NCBI GenBank assembly: GCA_027450045.1
Contig: DAIDKM010000004.1
Coordinates: 1 to 64,000, forward strand
Source: Paludibacter sp.
GTDB lineage: Bacteria; Bacteroidota; Bacteroidia; Bacteroidales; Paludibacteraceae
Direction of reading: 5' to 3'
DNA length: 64,000 nt
This document shows positions 26,779 through 36,386 of this stretch, piece after piece. A program made the translations under genes and the position numbers. The stretch's first letter is position 1. Each line of letters opens with the position of its first letter. Under the pieces are notes generated by a model. It was not told where the DNA came from. It did not search any database and saw only the letters and a list, made by a program, of their open reading frames with translations.

Positions 26779-28068
26779 TTATTTTTGGTTGGTTGATTTG
26801 GTTGTCGATAGTTTCTGATTATACTGCTTGATTAAATTCAGCGTGGAAACATCGGTGCTGAAAATAGAATTTAATCCCTGTTGTTCCATGGGTGGATCGC
26901 CTATAAGTTCATCGCCTTGTTTCCATTGATATTGATTGTTTGAAGCTTTCCCTTCGCCTCCAAACGCCCAAATATTGATACCTTGCACGGCGGGACATCC
27001 TTTCAACATCAAATTGAAAAGCGTCTTGAAATAGCGGTCGCGATACACCGTGGTTGCTTTCGGACTGAACTGCTGTTTGTCACGCGGAAAACCTATTTCT
27101 TCAATCACCAACGGTTTATGAATCTCGTTGGCAATCTTTGCATGTTCATATACGTATTGCTTCATGTTTGCCACTGTTGTTGTGTAAGTTGAATCAAAAT
27201 GCGCAAAGTCGATCCATCCCCAGTTTTTCGCCCAGATATGAATGGTTGCGTAGTCAATATCAGGACTTTCGTGAATGGCTTTCCAGAGATTGATGTCGTT
27301 TTCCGTCCCTTTTTCTCCTTCGGTTCCTGTTGTTAACAGGTGGTTGCTGTCGATCGATTTGATATATTTCGCTTCGGAGTAGATCCACTGTTTGTAGATT
27401 CCTTTATTGGCCTGCCCATCCGGTCGTGGTTCGTTGGCAAGCTCCCATGCCATGATGGTCGGATCGTCGCGATAAGGAATATGGGTATATTGATTGGTGC
27501 GACCGAGGATGAATTTGCAATACCGGTTGAACATTTCGGTACAGGTTTGATTGTTATAAAATTGACCAATAAACTTGCCGAACTTATCCCAGCCTGCCAC
27601 CTCGGGATACATCATCGGAACGTTCTTTGCCCATGCGAGATATTGGGCATAACCCCCGGTCCATTCCCAGTTATTATTCAGAAAGAGCACGGCAGTGATA
27701 TGTCGTTTGGCCAACTCGGCAAGAAAATAATCGAGGCCGGCAAGGTTATTGTCATCATAAACGCCCGGCTTCTTTTGCAACGGAAACGGCAGTTGTGCCA
27801 CATAAGTCGAAACACCGTCAACGCCAACCATCGAGCGCACGTTCGTTACTCCCTCTTTTTGCAGGAGATCAAGTTCCCGTTTCAAGCGGGCGCGATCGCC
27901 TCCATGGGGAGCTGCAATTAACGGACCATACCAATAATTGACGCCGATGAAGCGATAGGGTATTCCGTCGTGCATGAGTTTTCCGTTTTGAACGGTAACA
28001 AAATCATGCCCTTTTGCAAAAGCAATCAGCGGGAAAAGCAACAGGGAGAAAAACAACAATTTACGCAT
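26779..28068 (-). CDS. GH5 endo-beta-1,4-mannanase (subfamily 7-like)
   Basis: The ATG at 28068 starts a signal peptide (MRKLLFFSLLLFPLIAFA) and avoids overlap with the upstream gene. The 429-residue enzyme shows the GH5_7 mannanase pattern: FIGVNYWYGPLIA near 40, LGLDYFLAEL-type and NNNWEWTGGYAQYLAWA segments (residues 131-147), WELANEPRP with acid/base E213, and PLVIEEIGFPRD with nucleophile E324. Many GH5_7 enzymes are endo-mannanases; Bacteroidota members also include mannobiohydrolase-like forms. It is the last gene before a strong terminator and follows the acetyl-esterase by 23 bases, so de-acetylation and backbone cleavage are encoded together. Confidence 0.88.
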   Translation of the reverse strand: MRKLLFFSLLLFPLIAFAKGHDFVTVQNGKLMHDGIPYRFIGVNYWYGPLIAAPHGGDRARLKRELDLLQKEGVTNVRSMVGVDGVSTYVAQLPFPLQKKPGVYDDNNLAGLDYFLAELAKRHITAVLFLNNNWEWTGGYAQYLAWAKNVPMMYPEVAGWDKFGKFIGQFYNNQTCTEMFNRYCKFILGRTNQYTHIPYRDDPTIMAWELANEPRPDGQANKGIYKQWIYSEAKYIKSIDSNHLLTTGTEGEKGTENDINLWKAIHESPDIDYATIHIWAKNWGWIDFAHFDSTYTTTVANMKQYVYEHAKIANEIHKPLVIEEIGFPRDKQQFSPKATTVYRDRYFKTLFNLMLKGCPAVQGINIWAFGGEGKASNNQYQWKQGDELIGDPPMEQQGLNSIFSTDVSTLNLIKQYNQKLSTTKSTNQK

Positions 28069-28091
28069 ACATAGTTCTATAAAGGAAATGG

Positions 28092-29480
28092 TTACCAACG
28101 ATCAGTTCTGAATGGGACAAGCGGCAATCCGTTTGTGTCAAATAAATTAGGTATACCGGCGTTAGTAAAACAGTATCGAACCGCTACCGGAAGTTTTACT
28201 TGTTTGGCGCTTACTGCAATTGTGCCGTTCTTTTGTAGTTTTGCTTCTGCCGGATAGAACACCTTATCTTGTCCGGCAATTTGAAAGCTTTGAATGGTTT
28301 TTCCTTTGACCGTAAGCTTTCCAATGGAGGCAATGGTAAGGATGGCTTTGTTTTTCTCAATTTCCATGGAAGCAAAATGAGGTTGGTAAGGTTGCAATGA
28401 ATATCCATCATACCTTTCTTTCAATACTAAATTGGACAATCGTTCGGCAACCGCACGTTTGAGCTTTGGGTGAATGTTGGTCGTGTCGTTCACCAAATCT
28501 CCAATCGTGATCATGCCGGTTTTTGGTAAAGTCAAAGCAGTAGCTTGCTGTTCGCGAAGCAATGCGCCGCTGATTCCGGAGTAACCACTAAATGGAGCGA
28601 TTTGTACGTAGTAGAACGGGAATTCTTGCTGAAAAACTTTCCGCCAACTTGTAATCATTGCCTTAAATAAAGAGCCATAGTAAAGTGGACGTTCGGTATT
28701 ATTTTCTCCCTGATACCAGATTGTTCCTGCTATAGAATAATTGACAATGGGGGAAATCATGGAGTTGTAAATCGTTGAAGGAGCGACCGGCGCCCAACTA
28801 ACAGGAGAGATATCGTTGGCCATACGACGTAACGTGGTGTCGCGAAACACTTGATGAGGCGTCCATGCCTGCACACACGTACCGCCCCAATACGATCCGA
28901 TAAGTCCAACGGGGTTGTTGATATGGGCATTTAAATCTCGGCCAAAGAAATAACCGATAAGACTAAAGTTCTTCATGGAAGTCGAATCGCATACTTTCCA
29001 TTCGCCTTTGCAATCAGCGGACGGATAATCGCTGAATCCCAATGCTACCTGAAAGAAACGGATGGAATCGTTTTTGCATGTTTGCAACACATTGCCGGCA
29101 TCCAGATCTCCCCACGTATAATTAAATTGCATGTTCGATTGCCCCGAACAAAGCCATACTTCGCCCATTAAAAGATCGCTGATGGTGATGTGTTGGGTCC
29201 CATTCATAAAGGTGATGGAGTAAGGCCCTCCTGCTTTCGGTGTTTTTACCGTCGTTTCCCACGAACAATCTTTTTTTGGCATCACAGAGATTGTGTCAGT
29301 GGGATTCCAGTTGCATACAATTTTTACAGGGATGGTGCACGTTCCCCAGCCCCAAAGTTTTTCATTTGAATTGGCTTGCATCACGGCGTGATTACTCAAA
29401 ATGGCCGGCAAACGCAATTGAGTTTGAGCGGCTACTAACAAAGGCAAAAGAATAAATACAAGCAATACTACTTTTTTCAT
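28092..29480 (-). CDS. SASA-family acetyl-esterase (sialate O-acetylesterase-like)
   Basis: The ATG at 29480 is preferred to a TTG two codons upstream. The 462-residue protein has a signal peptide (1-18), a beta-sandwich, then the SGNH-like catalytic domain with WLCSGQSNMQ (nucleophile Ser115), the IGSYWGGTCVQAW and TIWYQGENN blocks, and DTTNIHPKLK with the catalytic His337. Proteins of this family were named for removal of acetyl groups from sialic acid, but in plant-polysaccharide loci they de-acetylate xylan, mannan or pectin. Here, between GH2 and a GH5_7 mannanase, acetylated (gluco)mannan is the likely substrate; that is inference from context. It should act in the periplasm or at the surface. 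Confidence 0.85.
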   Translation of the reverse strand: MKKVVLLVFILLPLLVAAQTQLRLPAILSNHAVMQANSNEKLWGWGTCTIPVKIVCNWNPTDTISVMPKKDCSWETTVKTPKAGGPYSITFMNGTQHITISDLLMGEVWLCSGQSNMQFNYTWGDLDAGNVLQTCKNDSIRFFQVALGFSDYPSADCKGEWKVCDSTSMKNFSLIGYFFGRDLNAHINNPVGLIGSYWGGTCVQAWTPHQVFRDTTLRRMANDISPVSWAPVAPSTIYNSMISPIVNYSIAGTIWYQGENNTERPLYYGSLFKAMITSWRKVFQQEFPFYYVQIAPFSGYSGISGALLREQQATALTLPKTGMITIGDLVNDTTNIHPKLKRAVAERLSNLVLKERYDGYSLQPYQPHFASMEIEKNKAILTIASIGKLTVKGKTIQSFQIAGQDKVFYPAEAKLQKNGTIAVSAKQVKLPVAVRYCFTNAGIPNLFDTNGLPLVPFRTDRW

Positions 29481-29588
29481 TGTCAAATCTATTTAATGGG
29501 TTGAAATATACTTTCTATATTTACAAAGCACTGAAACACAACAATATTAAAACAACAACTCCCTTTTCTTTCTCTGCTTAAATATACA

Positions 29589-32522
29589 CTATTTCGTTTG
29601 AATTGCAGACGGTACTTCCGGCAGTAACTTGCAAGGCTCAGTATGTATCGTGATCTTTGCTGCTGACAAGCCTTTGGCTGTTGCTGTGAGAATGATCTCT
29701 CCTGGAGTTCTGCCCGACTGAACGATAGCTTGCGCTAATCCGTTGAATATTTTTCGCTTCCACGTTGACGCTGGCGTACAAACCTGAATAATACCCGGAT
29801 CGGTGTTGAGATTGTCATACTGGAATCTTTTTATAAACGGAGTTGCAACAACAGCATAGCTATTTTTCCCTATACGAAGGATTGAATGATCAAGTTGATA
29901 TTGCTTTTCAGGATCGTCTCGTTTTATTTTATCGACAATCAAATGTCCGTTGATATATATGGCTTGCTCTTCCCCCAGACTCTTTGGCCAAAGTGATATC
30001 TGAGTTTTATCCGTCAAGCCGGATAACGTAAATTCGCCACGAATGACGCATGTATTAAGCGAATCCTTCTTTTCTATGTTGTATTCGCCTTGTCCGTTAG
30101 TTAATGAACGCCAATTGGAATCATCGAAATCAAAGGAAACTTCCGGGGAATTTGCTTTTGCTTGAACCAATTTTGCTTTCAGATTTCCAATGACGAGCTG
30201 ACTGTCGCTTTCAACAAAACGTTCTTTTTCGTGCGATGAAGGATCTCCGTTCCCGACGCCAATAATCTTCCCGGGACCGGTAAGCTGAAACCGAATTTCA
30301 TTTCCTGCATTTGGCACTAATCGACCTTTGGCATCATTCACTTGCACGGTAATAACCGAAACATCTTCACCATCCGCTTTGATCGTTGAGCGATCGGGGA
30401 TAAGTTGAATAGCAGCCGGAACTCCGGTTGTTTCTATGCTGTCGGCGATAATTTCTTTTCCGTTCTTAAACCCGCGAGCCAGCAACGTTCCGGGTTCATA
30501 ATTTACCGTCCATTCCAAATGGGAATTTTCCGGCATTATTTTTCGTCCCAAACTTTTATGATTCAAAAAAAGTTCTACTTCATTGCAGTTGCTATAGGCA
30601 ATCACGTCAATTGGTTTTCCTTCTTGCCCTTTCCGGTTCCAATCAGGAAAAATGTGTAAAACAGGCTCTTTCCTCCACCACGATTTTAGGTAATAGAAAA
30701 TATCTTTTGGGAAGCCGCAAAGATCGACAATGCCATATTGTGAAGTAACCTGGGGCCACCCATAAGGAGTAGGCTCACCACGATAATCGAATCCCGTCCA
30801 ATAGCATAGCCCGGCAAGAAACGGGCGGGCGGCATAAAATTTCCATCCCGACTCGGTTCCTACGTTTTCCGGCATTCGATTCGTGGGCGCCATGTGCGCT
30901 GTAGAATCATTGGTGACATAAATGCCGCGTGTGCCAATCGTATTACTTTCTTCTGTGCCAATGCCCGATTGCCAAGGAAATTTGGCGTGGTGCTCGTCAA
31001 TATTGCCTTGCACAATGTAATTATAGCCCATTACCTGCGTAACCATGCCAGTGCCGTTGTCCCAACCTCCGCTCACTGCAGCGGTGAAAGCGCGCGAAGA
31101 GTCTAACCGTTCTGCATAAGCCTGCATGGTTGCCGTGACTCGTGCGCCCTTAATATTCCCTTCGATTGCCCATTCTTCATTTCCCAGCGACCACAAAAAG
31201 ACACTCGGATGATTCCGATCCCGGACAATCATTTGTTTGAGCTGATCCAATTGTTCGGCATTTGTTCCCACTTCTCTGTTCTCATCTATGACAAGCATAC
31301 CTAACCAATCGCAAGCATCTAAAAATTCAGGAGACGGCGGATTATGCGAACATCGGATGGCGTTATCTCCCATTTCTTTCAATCGCTTGATGCGGAATAC
31401 CTGCATAGCATCAGGAACCGCAACGCCAACTCCTGCTGCATCTTGATGATTATTGGTGCCTTTGATGATGAAGTGTTTACCATTCAGGAAAAATCCCTTG
31501 TCCGGATCAAAATGAACGGTTCGTATGCCGAATGGCGTCTCGTAACGATCCATGATTGAATCGCCGGAAGTAACCGTAGTTATCAGTTTGTATAAATAAG
31601 GAGAATCCACATCCCAGAGTTTGGGTTTCTGGACAGGAATAACACAGTAGTATTCTTTCCTGCGGCCTGCCTTCAGATTCAGATTCTTCACTTGCTTGGA
31701 TGCAACGGTGTTACCATTTGCATCGATAATGGTTTGATGAATATCGAAACTCCTATCTTTTCGCCCATCATTTGCAATCGTTGCCCGTGCAGTGATATCA
31801 GCAGCATGATCTTTAAGAATGGAAGTAACAAAAGTGCCATATGTTGCCACATGAAGCGGCGCAGTGACATTCAACCATACATGGCGATAGATGCCGGCGC
31901 CTTCGTAATACCATCCTTCTTCCATCGTTGCGTCAACACGCACCACCACCACATTATCCCCGTTGTAGTTCAAATAATCGGTAATATCATATTGAAAAGG
32001 TAAATATCCGGAATGTTCCTGTCCAAGATAAAATCCATTCAAAAAAACTTTTGCATTGCGAAATACACCGTCAAATTGAATGGAAATTCGCTTCCCAAGA
32101 TCAGATTGAGGAATAAAAAAAGATTTTCGATACCAGCCGATACTCGTTTCCGGGAAATCTCTGCCAACTGTTTTGTATCCATGACTATACCCTGCTTTTT
32201 GGTCAAAAGGCATTTCAACTGCCCAGTCGTGCGGAAGATTTAGCAACCGCCATGCACGATCGTCAAATTTTGGGGAAGCGGGGCCATCGCCATATCCTGC
32301 TTTGGCAAAGTAAGAGAAATAACCAGTCCCAAAATTAAAATCCTTTTTGGCGTCTATGTCATTACCAAAAGCAAAACGCCACCCGAAATCCATAAGCAAG
32401 TGCTCCCTGATAGTCGGAAAGTTACTGATTTTTGCTTTGTTTTCTCCAAAAGAGAATGATGTTGCTAAAAACAACACACAAAAGAAACTTATGAATCCTT
32501 TGGGTAAGTTCATTTTATACAT
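29589..32522 (-). CDS. GH2 beta-glycosidase (beta-galactosidase-like)
   Basis: A 977-residue exported GH2 enzyme. After the signal peptide (about 1-26) come the jelly-roll sugar-binding domain (LPHDW near 97, GWYRKSFFIP, VFLNGFYLGQEHSGYLPF), an Ig-like domain, and the catalytic barrel from about 345 (NGKHFIIKGTNNHQD, then IRCSHNPPSPEFLDACDWLGM). WSLGNEEW gives the acid/base E449, and GIGTEES the probable nucleophile E524. DUF4982-type and further Ig-like domains follow (about 640-800), and an extra C-terminal jelly-roll is suggested near 790-880. GH2 covers beta-galactosidases, beta-mannosidases and beta-glucuronidases. The architecture with DUF4982 is that of Bacteroidota beta-galactosidases, so I favour galactosyl side-chain removal. 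It starts 12 bases after the preceding GH5. Confidence 0.85.
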   Translation of the reverse strand: MYKMNLPKGFISFFCVLFLATSFSFGENKAKISNFPTIREHLLMDFGWRFAFGNDIDAKKDFNFGTGYFSYFAKAGYGDGPASPKFDDRAWRLLNLPHDWAVEMPFDQKAGYSHGYKTVGRDFPETSIGWYRKSFFIPQSDLGKRISIQFDGVFRNAKVFLNGFYLGQEHSGYLPFQYDITDYLNYNGDNVVVVRVDATMEEGWYYEGAGIYRHVWLNVTAPLHVATYGTFVTSILKDHAADITARATIANDGRKDRSFDIHQTIIDANGNTVASKQVKNLNLKAGRRKEYYCVIPVQKPKLWDVDSPYLYKLITTVTSGDSIMDRYETPFGIRTVHFDPDKGFFLNGKHFIIKGTNNHQDAAGVGVAVPDAMQVFRIKRLKEMGDNAIRCSHNPPSPEFLDACDWLGMLVIDENREVGTNAEQLDQLKQMIVRDRNHPSVFLWSLGNEEWAIEGNIKGARVTATMQAYAERLDSSRAFTAAVSGGWDNGTGMVTQVMGYNYIVQGNIDEHHAKFPWQSGIGTEESNTIGTRGIYVTNDSTAHMAPTNRMPENVGTESGWKFYAARPFLAGLCYWTGFDYRGEPTPYGWPQVTSQYGIVDLCGFPKDIFYYLKSWWRKEPVLHIFPDWNRKGQEGKPIDVIAYSNCNEVELFLNHKSLGRKIMPENSHLEWTVNYEPGTLLARGFKNGKEIIADSIETTGVPAAIQLIPDRSTIKADGEDVSVITVQVNDAKGRLVPNAGNEIRFQLTGPGKIIGVGNGDPSSHEKERFVESDSQLVIGNLKAKLVQAKANSPEVSFDFDDSNWRSLTNGQGEYNIEKKDSLNTCVIRGEFTLSGLTDKTQISLWPKSLGEEQAIYINGHLIVDKIKRDDPEKQYQLDHSILRIGKNSYAVVATPFIKRFQYDNLNTDPGIIQVCTPASTWKRKIFNGLAQAIVQSGRTPGEIILTATAKGLSAAKITIHTEPCKLLPEVPSAIQTK

Positions 32523-32534
32523 AATTCGGCTGTT

Positions 32535-33611
32535 CTATTTGTCAACTTCCCCTTTTGCCGCTTTCTCGAAAAAGTTGCCGCAATCAGTCAATTTAAATGT
32601 TTTCCACGATTCAATCATGCTGGGGGTCCATTGCGGATCATACACCCACCAAATCCAGCTAATGTTTTTCCCTTCAAGATAATGGATAATTGCTTTCCCA
32701 TAATCTCCATTTTCCTTTATGCTACCGTCGCCCAGTGTAAAGCCGATTTCGGTAGCAATCACAGGATATTTATTGGCGGCAAATCCAAAATCTTCTTCCC
32801 ATTTTGGCGCATAAGGTGGCGTACGTTTGTGGGGATAAGGATGCGTGACATAGCCAATGCCTTCTGCATTAATCGGGGCATAATGCAGCGGCGTGAGATC
32901 ATATGCCCAGTCGAAGCCGGCAACTAACGGAATGCTGCGATTGTCATAAGAACGAATTAATTGAATCAACTCTTCATTGAGCGTTTTCCATTGCTCCCAC
33001 GATAGATTCCCAAGTTTTCCGTTATAATCGGTTGGCTCGTTGAAAAGTTCGAGAAATGCCACGGTATGGTTGCCACTAAAGTGTTGAGCCATGGTGCGCC
33101 AAAAATTAAATGTCTCGGCTTTTGAGGTCACATACATTGGATCCTGAAACAAATCTTCTTCTAAGTTGCCAATGGAATGCCAATCGATATCCACATATAA
33201 TCCTGTTTCTCCACACCATTCAACAGCTTGATCGAGTAACTTCAGATAATTCGCAGGCGTTCTTTCCCTCCATGCAATGGGATGTACGGGAATGCGAACC
33301 ACCATAGCTCCAAGCTGTTTAATTCTAACAAACAATTCTTTATTCCATTGTCCCTGATGCTCAATTTTGTCGGGATCAGCAATGGAAAGGCCTCGAAAAA
33401 GAACCGGTTCACCTTGTGGGTTTACGAAACGATTTCCTTTGACACTGATTCTCGGCAACAATTTTGCATCAGGACCGGGAACGCTATTATAGACTGTATT
33501 ATCTTCCCACCAGCGATGGAAAGTAGTTTGAGCTGTCTGCGAAACAACGGGCTTTGGAAAATTTACCATCAGCCCTATGAACATAAATAAGAGGATGATT
33601 GTTTTTTTCAT
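32535..33611 (-). CDS. GH5-family glycoside hydrolase
   Basis: A 358-residue secreted GH5 enzyme with a signal peptide at 1-25. Motifs: LFRGLSIADPDKI near 71, VVRIPVHPIAW at 104-114, YVDIDWHSIG, FLELFNEPTDY with acid/base E192, YVTHPYPHKR at 254-263, and VIATEIGF with nucleophile E288. It differs from the other two GH5 proteins in the window (no VRASMG and no NYWYGP block), so it belongs to another subfamily that I cannot name; endo-glucanase or endo-mannanase activity is expected. It is followed at 12 bases by GH2 and preceded at 183 bases by GH31. Confidence 0.8.
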   Translation of the reverse strand: MKKTIILLFMFIGLMVNFPKPVVSQTAQTTFHRWWEDNTVYNSVPGPDAKLLPRISVKGNRFVNPQGEPVLFRGLSIADPDKIEHQGQWNKELFVRIKQLGAMVVRIPVHPIAWRERTPANYLKLLDQAVEWCGETGLYVDIDWHSIGNLEEDLFQDPMYVTSKAETFNFWRTMAQHFSGNHTVAFLELFNEPTDYNGKLGNLSWEQWKTLNEELIQLIRSYDNRSIPLVAGFDWAYDLTPLHYAPINAEGIGYVTHPYPHKRTPPYAPKWEEDFGFAANKYPVIATEIGFTLGDGSIKENGDYGKAIIHYLEGKNISWIWWVYDPQWTPSMIESWKTFKLTDCGNFFEKAAKGEVDK

Positions 33612-33794
33612 GTGTTTATTTTTCTACATTAAGGATATATGGAACTCGCAAATAATAACGCAAAAGAGTTTATCTTTTTATTGTTATAGTGGAAATACTC
33701 ATGCATAAAATTTCAAGATAGGGTATTCGTGAACTTCGTTTCGTAAACTCGTTTTATTTTATAGGTTTAATCCTGATTTAATGCTCATTTCAAC

Positions 33795-36113
33795 TTACAA
33801 TTTGGTTTCTACAATTATATCATTATCAACATTTTGTTTTTTTATGTTGATTAAAAGTTCTTTTGTTGAAGCATTCCAACTCCAATTTGTAAAAGTGTGA
33901 CCATTGAGATATACCATTTTAGGCTGAGTTGTATTGATTATTTTTATTTTATAAGCACGCTGCATCACATTCCCGGCAAAGCTCCCTTTCGGTTTTTGAA
34001 TCACAATAGTTTGTGCAATATGATCCGTATATTCATAGCTTAATTTTATCCATCTAAATTGGTTTTGCTTGAATAAAAAACTACTGCCATCATCTTCATA
34101 AAGGTTGAATGCCGTTTTTGTGCTTTTAGTGGGAGTATAAGCAACGATAATCAATGTATCTAACGGTGCACCGGAATAGTTTTGATAAGGCGACATCGGA
34201 ATAATTGAACCTGCTTTAACATATAACGGGAATTGAAATATAGATTTTGCTACAAATATAGTTTGATTCCCTTGATAAAAATTTTTTGTGAAGAAATCGT
34301 ACCAATCTCCTTGTGGTAACCACAGTGTCCGACTGGTTTCTGCGTCTGTTCCTTTATTCGAAGCATGTAAGATAGGGGCAACTAAGAAATTATCACCAAA
34401 CAAATATTCATCATACCGGTACGATTCATTTGATTGAGGATATGCTAAATACAGTCCTCTGCATAATGGCATGCCTGTATCATGTGCATTTCTTGTCATG
34501 GTGTAAATGTATGGCAATAGTTTGTACCGTAATTGAATGGAAACTCTTGCTGAACGAAGCACGGGATCGCCCCATTCCCAAGGCAAACGGGAGCCTTGGT
34601 CAAAATTGCCGGATTTAACAGGAGGAGTCCAATATTCAGCTTTCTTGGCATGTACCCTGAAGATTGGCGATACCGCTCCCAATTGCAACCATCTGGCAAA
34701 CATCTCACCCGAAGGGGGATAACCTGACGGTCCTTGCGGCATATATCCTCCAATATCATGCGACCAATAGACTCCACAGTTTCCACCTTTAATATCTGCC
34801 ACTAAGCTGTAAGCCATGGTTTCCCAACTGATGTATGTATCGCCCGAAAAACCAACAGGATAACGTTGATTGCACAGAACATTGCTATGCAACCTATTCA
34901 GCACAAAAGATCTTTTCTGTGTTTCTTTACTTAGGTCATCTTGGTACCAATCAGACGAATAAATGGAATTTTCTCCATCTACCCATAAGAAATCAAAGCC
35001 ATCTTTAATTAATGGAGAGATATACAGATCGTAAAATGCCGAGAATTGCCTTTTGTTCTTGGTGTCATAATGAATATCCTTGATATTAGGCTCCCAAGAC
35101 ATTCCGGGAATCAATGCTTTATTATAATTGACTCCTGCTTCTTTGCAAAACTCCTGTATATTTGGATCTTTAGAATAAATTGCGCCGGAATGATGATTAA
35201 ATCCTGTTTCGATATGTTCATTGTCTGCCCATAAATTAAATGCTTTTATATCAGGAAAATTATTAGTATCAATCTGATAACCATACCATTCATTGGTATG
35301 CCAACACATATCTAAAACAACAGCATCAATAGGAATTCTTTCCTGACGAAATTTATAGACAATGTGCTTATAGTCGTTTGCCGTATAATCAGCCCAACGG
35401 GAATAAATGAAACCAAGCGACCATTTTGGCAGCATAGGTATTTTCCCTGCTAAACGATAAAAATCATTGAACGCTTGCTTGAAGTCATCTCCATATCCCA
35501 ATACGTATAAGTCCTGATATTTATCTCCTTCTTTATACATATATAGTGTGTCTTTTGTGTGCCTAAGCACCGTAAATCCTCGCCGACTAAGTATCCCATC
35601 GGGAATCAGGTGAAGGTGACTTTTGGACCCCACATCGTTTTGCTCAGCATATTTAACGTCGCCTTTGCAATTGTCCAAGGATGGAATCACTCCTCCTAAA
35701 TTCAAAGTATCTTTATCTGCCAGTGTCTGAAGGGCAAAGTTTGAATGGTGTCTCAAAAACACTTCGATGCCACCTTGCATCAGCTTTTTAGAGGAATTGT
35801 ACAATATAGTCAAAGAATCCGTTTGAATGGAATATCGATGGCTTTGCTGTTTAATGCTAAAAGGGACTTTATTAAACTTGACATTTACCACACCCAAGTC
35901 TGTAACAGGAGGGGTTTGATGAATCCCTTGCTGGACTCTAAACATGGTTGGAGTCAAAATCTGAATACAAACATCTTTGAAAGACAAAGAATTATCCTGT
36001 ATTTTATACCCAATAGAAAAACAATCAGAAGTAGATAGCGCTGTAAATATTATCAGTAATATTTTATTCGCAATTCTGTGTTGGGAAAAGGAAATGTTTC
36101 TACGTCTTTCCAT
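33795..36113 (-). CDS. GH31 alpha-glycosidase
   Basis: A 772-residue GH31 protein, AT-richer than its neighbours. An N-terminal hydrophobic stretch at 17-33 after a basic start suggests a signal peptide. The barrel begins at LPKWSLGFIYSRW (228-240). IDTNNFPDIKAF and GFNHHSGAI mark the insert typical of the Bacteroidota branch that usually reads FWWIDWQQG at the nucleophile; here it is FLWVDGENS with D379. YPVGFSGDTYISW carries the acid/base D425, and WSHDIGGYM follows. The C-terminal beta domains are complete. The sugar removed could be alpha-xylose, alpha-galactose or alpha-glucose. The gene starts 274 bases after the SusE-position gene, beyond a hairpin, yet has no clear promoter of its own. 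Confidence 0.82.
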   Translation of the reverse strand: MERRRNISFSQHRIANKILLIIFTALSTSDCFSIGYKIQDNSLSFKDVCIQILTPTMFRVQQGIHQTPPVTDLGVVNVKFNKVPFSIKQQSHRYSIQTDSLTILYNSSKKLMQGGIEVFLRHHSNFALQTLADKDTLNLGGVIPSLDNCKGDVKYAEQNDVGSKSHLHLIPDGILSRRGFTVLRHTKDTLYMYKEGDKYQDLYVLGYGDDFKQAFNDFYRLAGKIPMLPKWSLGFIYSRWADYTANDYKHIVYKFRQERIPIDAVVLDMCWHTNEWYGYQIDTNNFPDIKAFNLWADNEHIETGFNHHSGAIYSKDPNIQEFCKEAGVNYNKALIPGMSWEPNIKDIHYDTKNKRQFSAFYDLYISPLIKDGFDFLWVDGENSIYSSDWYQDDLSKETQKRSFVLNRLHSNVLCNQRYPVGFSGDTYISWETMAYSLVADIKGGNCGVYWSHDIGGYMPQGPSGYPPSGEMFARWLQLGAVSPIFRVHAKKAEYWTPPVKSGNFDQGSRLPWEWGDPVLRSARVSIQLRYKLLPYIYTMTRNAHDTGMPLCRGLYLAYPQSNESYRYDEYLFGDNFLVAPILHASNKGTDAETSRTLWLPQGDWYDFFTKNFYQGNQTIFVAKSIFQFPLYVKAGSIIPMSPYQNYSGAPLDTLIIVAYTPTKSTKTAFNLYEDDGSSFLFKQNQFRWIKLSYEYTDHIAQTIVIQKPKGSFAGNVMQRAYKIKIINTTQPKMVYLNGHTFTNWSWNASTKELLINIKKQNVDNDIIVETKL

Positions 36114-36301
36114 TGATTTTTGCAGATAATGGACAAGTTAAATGTCAATCTAAATAAAAGACCATCTCGAAAAGGCACCTATTCAAAAGAAATTATAGCT
36201 TCTCAAAGTAGATTCAATATTTAGCCTTTAAGCGTATTTGTGTCGTCCTACAGACAGGAGAAAATACAATTGGAGTATTGAGTTCTATCATAAGCAATAG
36301 A

Positions 36302-36339
36302 ATCCGTAAGTACGAATGTTTCCATCCATTCTTACGGAT
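36302..36339 (-). terminator. Hairpin after the SusE-like gene
   Basis: ATCCGTAAG (36302-36310) pairs with CTTACGGAT (36331-36339), and an inner AATG/CATT pair extends the stem. There is no T run on either side, so it may be a pause or processing site that lowers read-through from SusC/D into the glycosidases rather than a full terminator. The left arm and loop resemble the 42-bp repeat core at 20832. Confidence 0.45.
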
Positions 36340-36386
36340 CCCAATTGCTGCTACACTAATTAACTATGAAGAAACGAAATATTCAG

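Noticed and set aside
27340..27921. 193-codon plus-strand frame opposite the GH5_7 gene
   Set aside because: It lies antisense to a well-supported enzyme with intact catalytic motifs and resembles no protein family.
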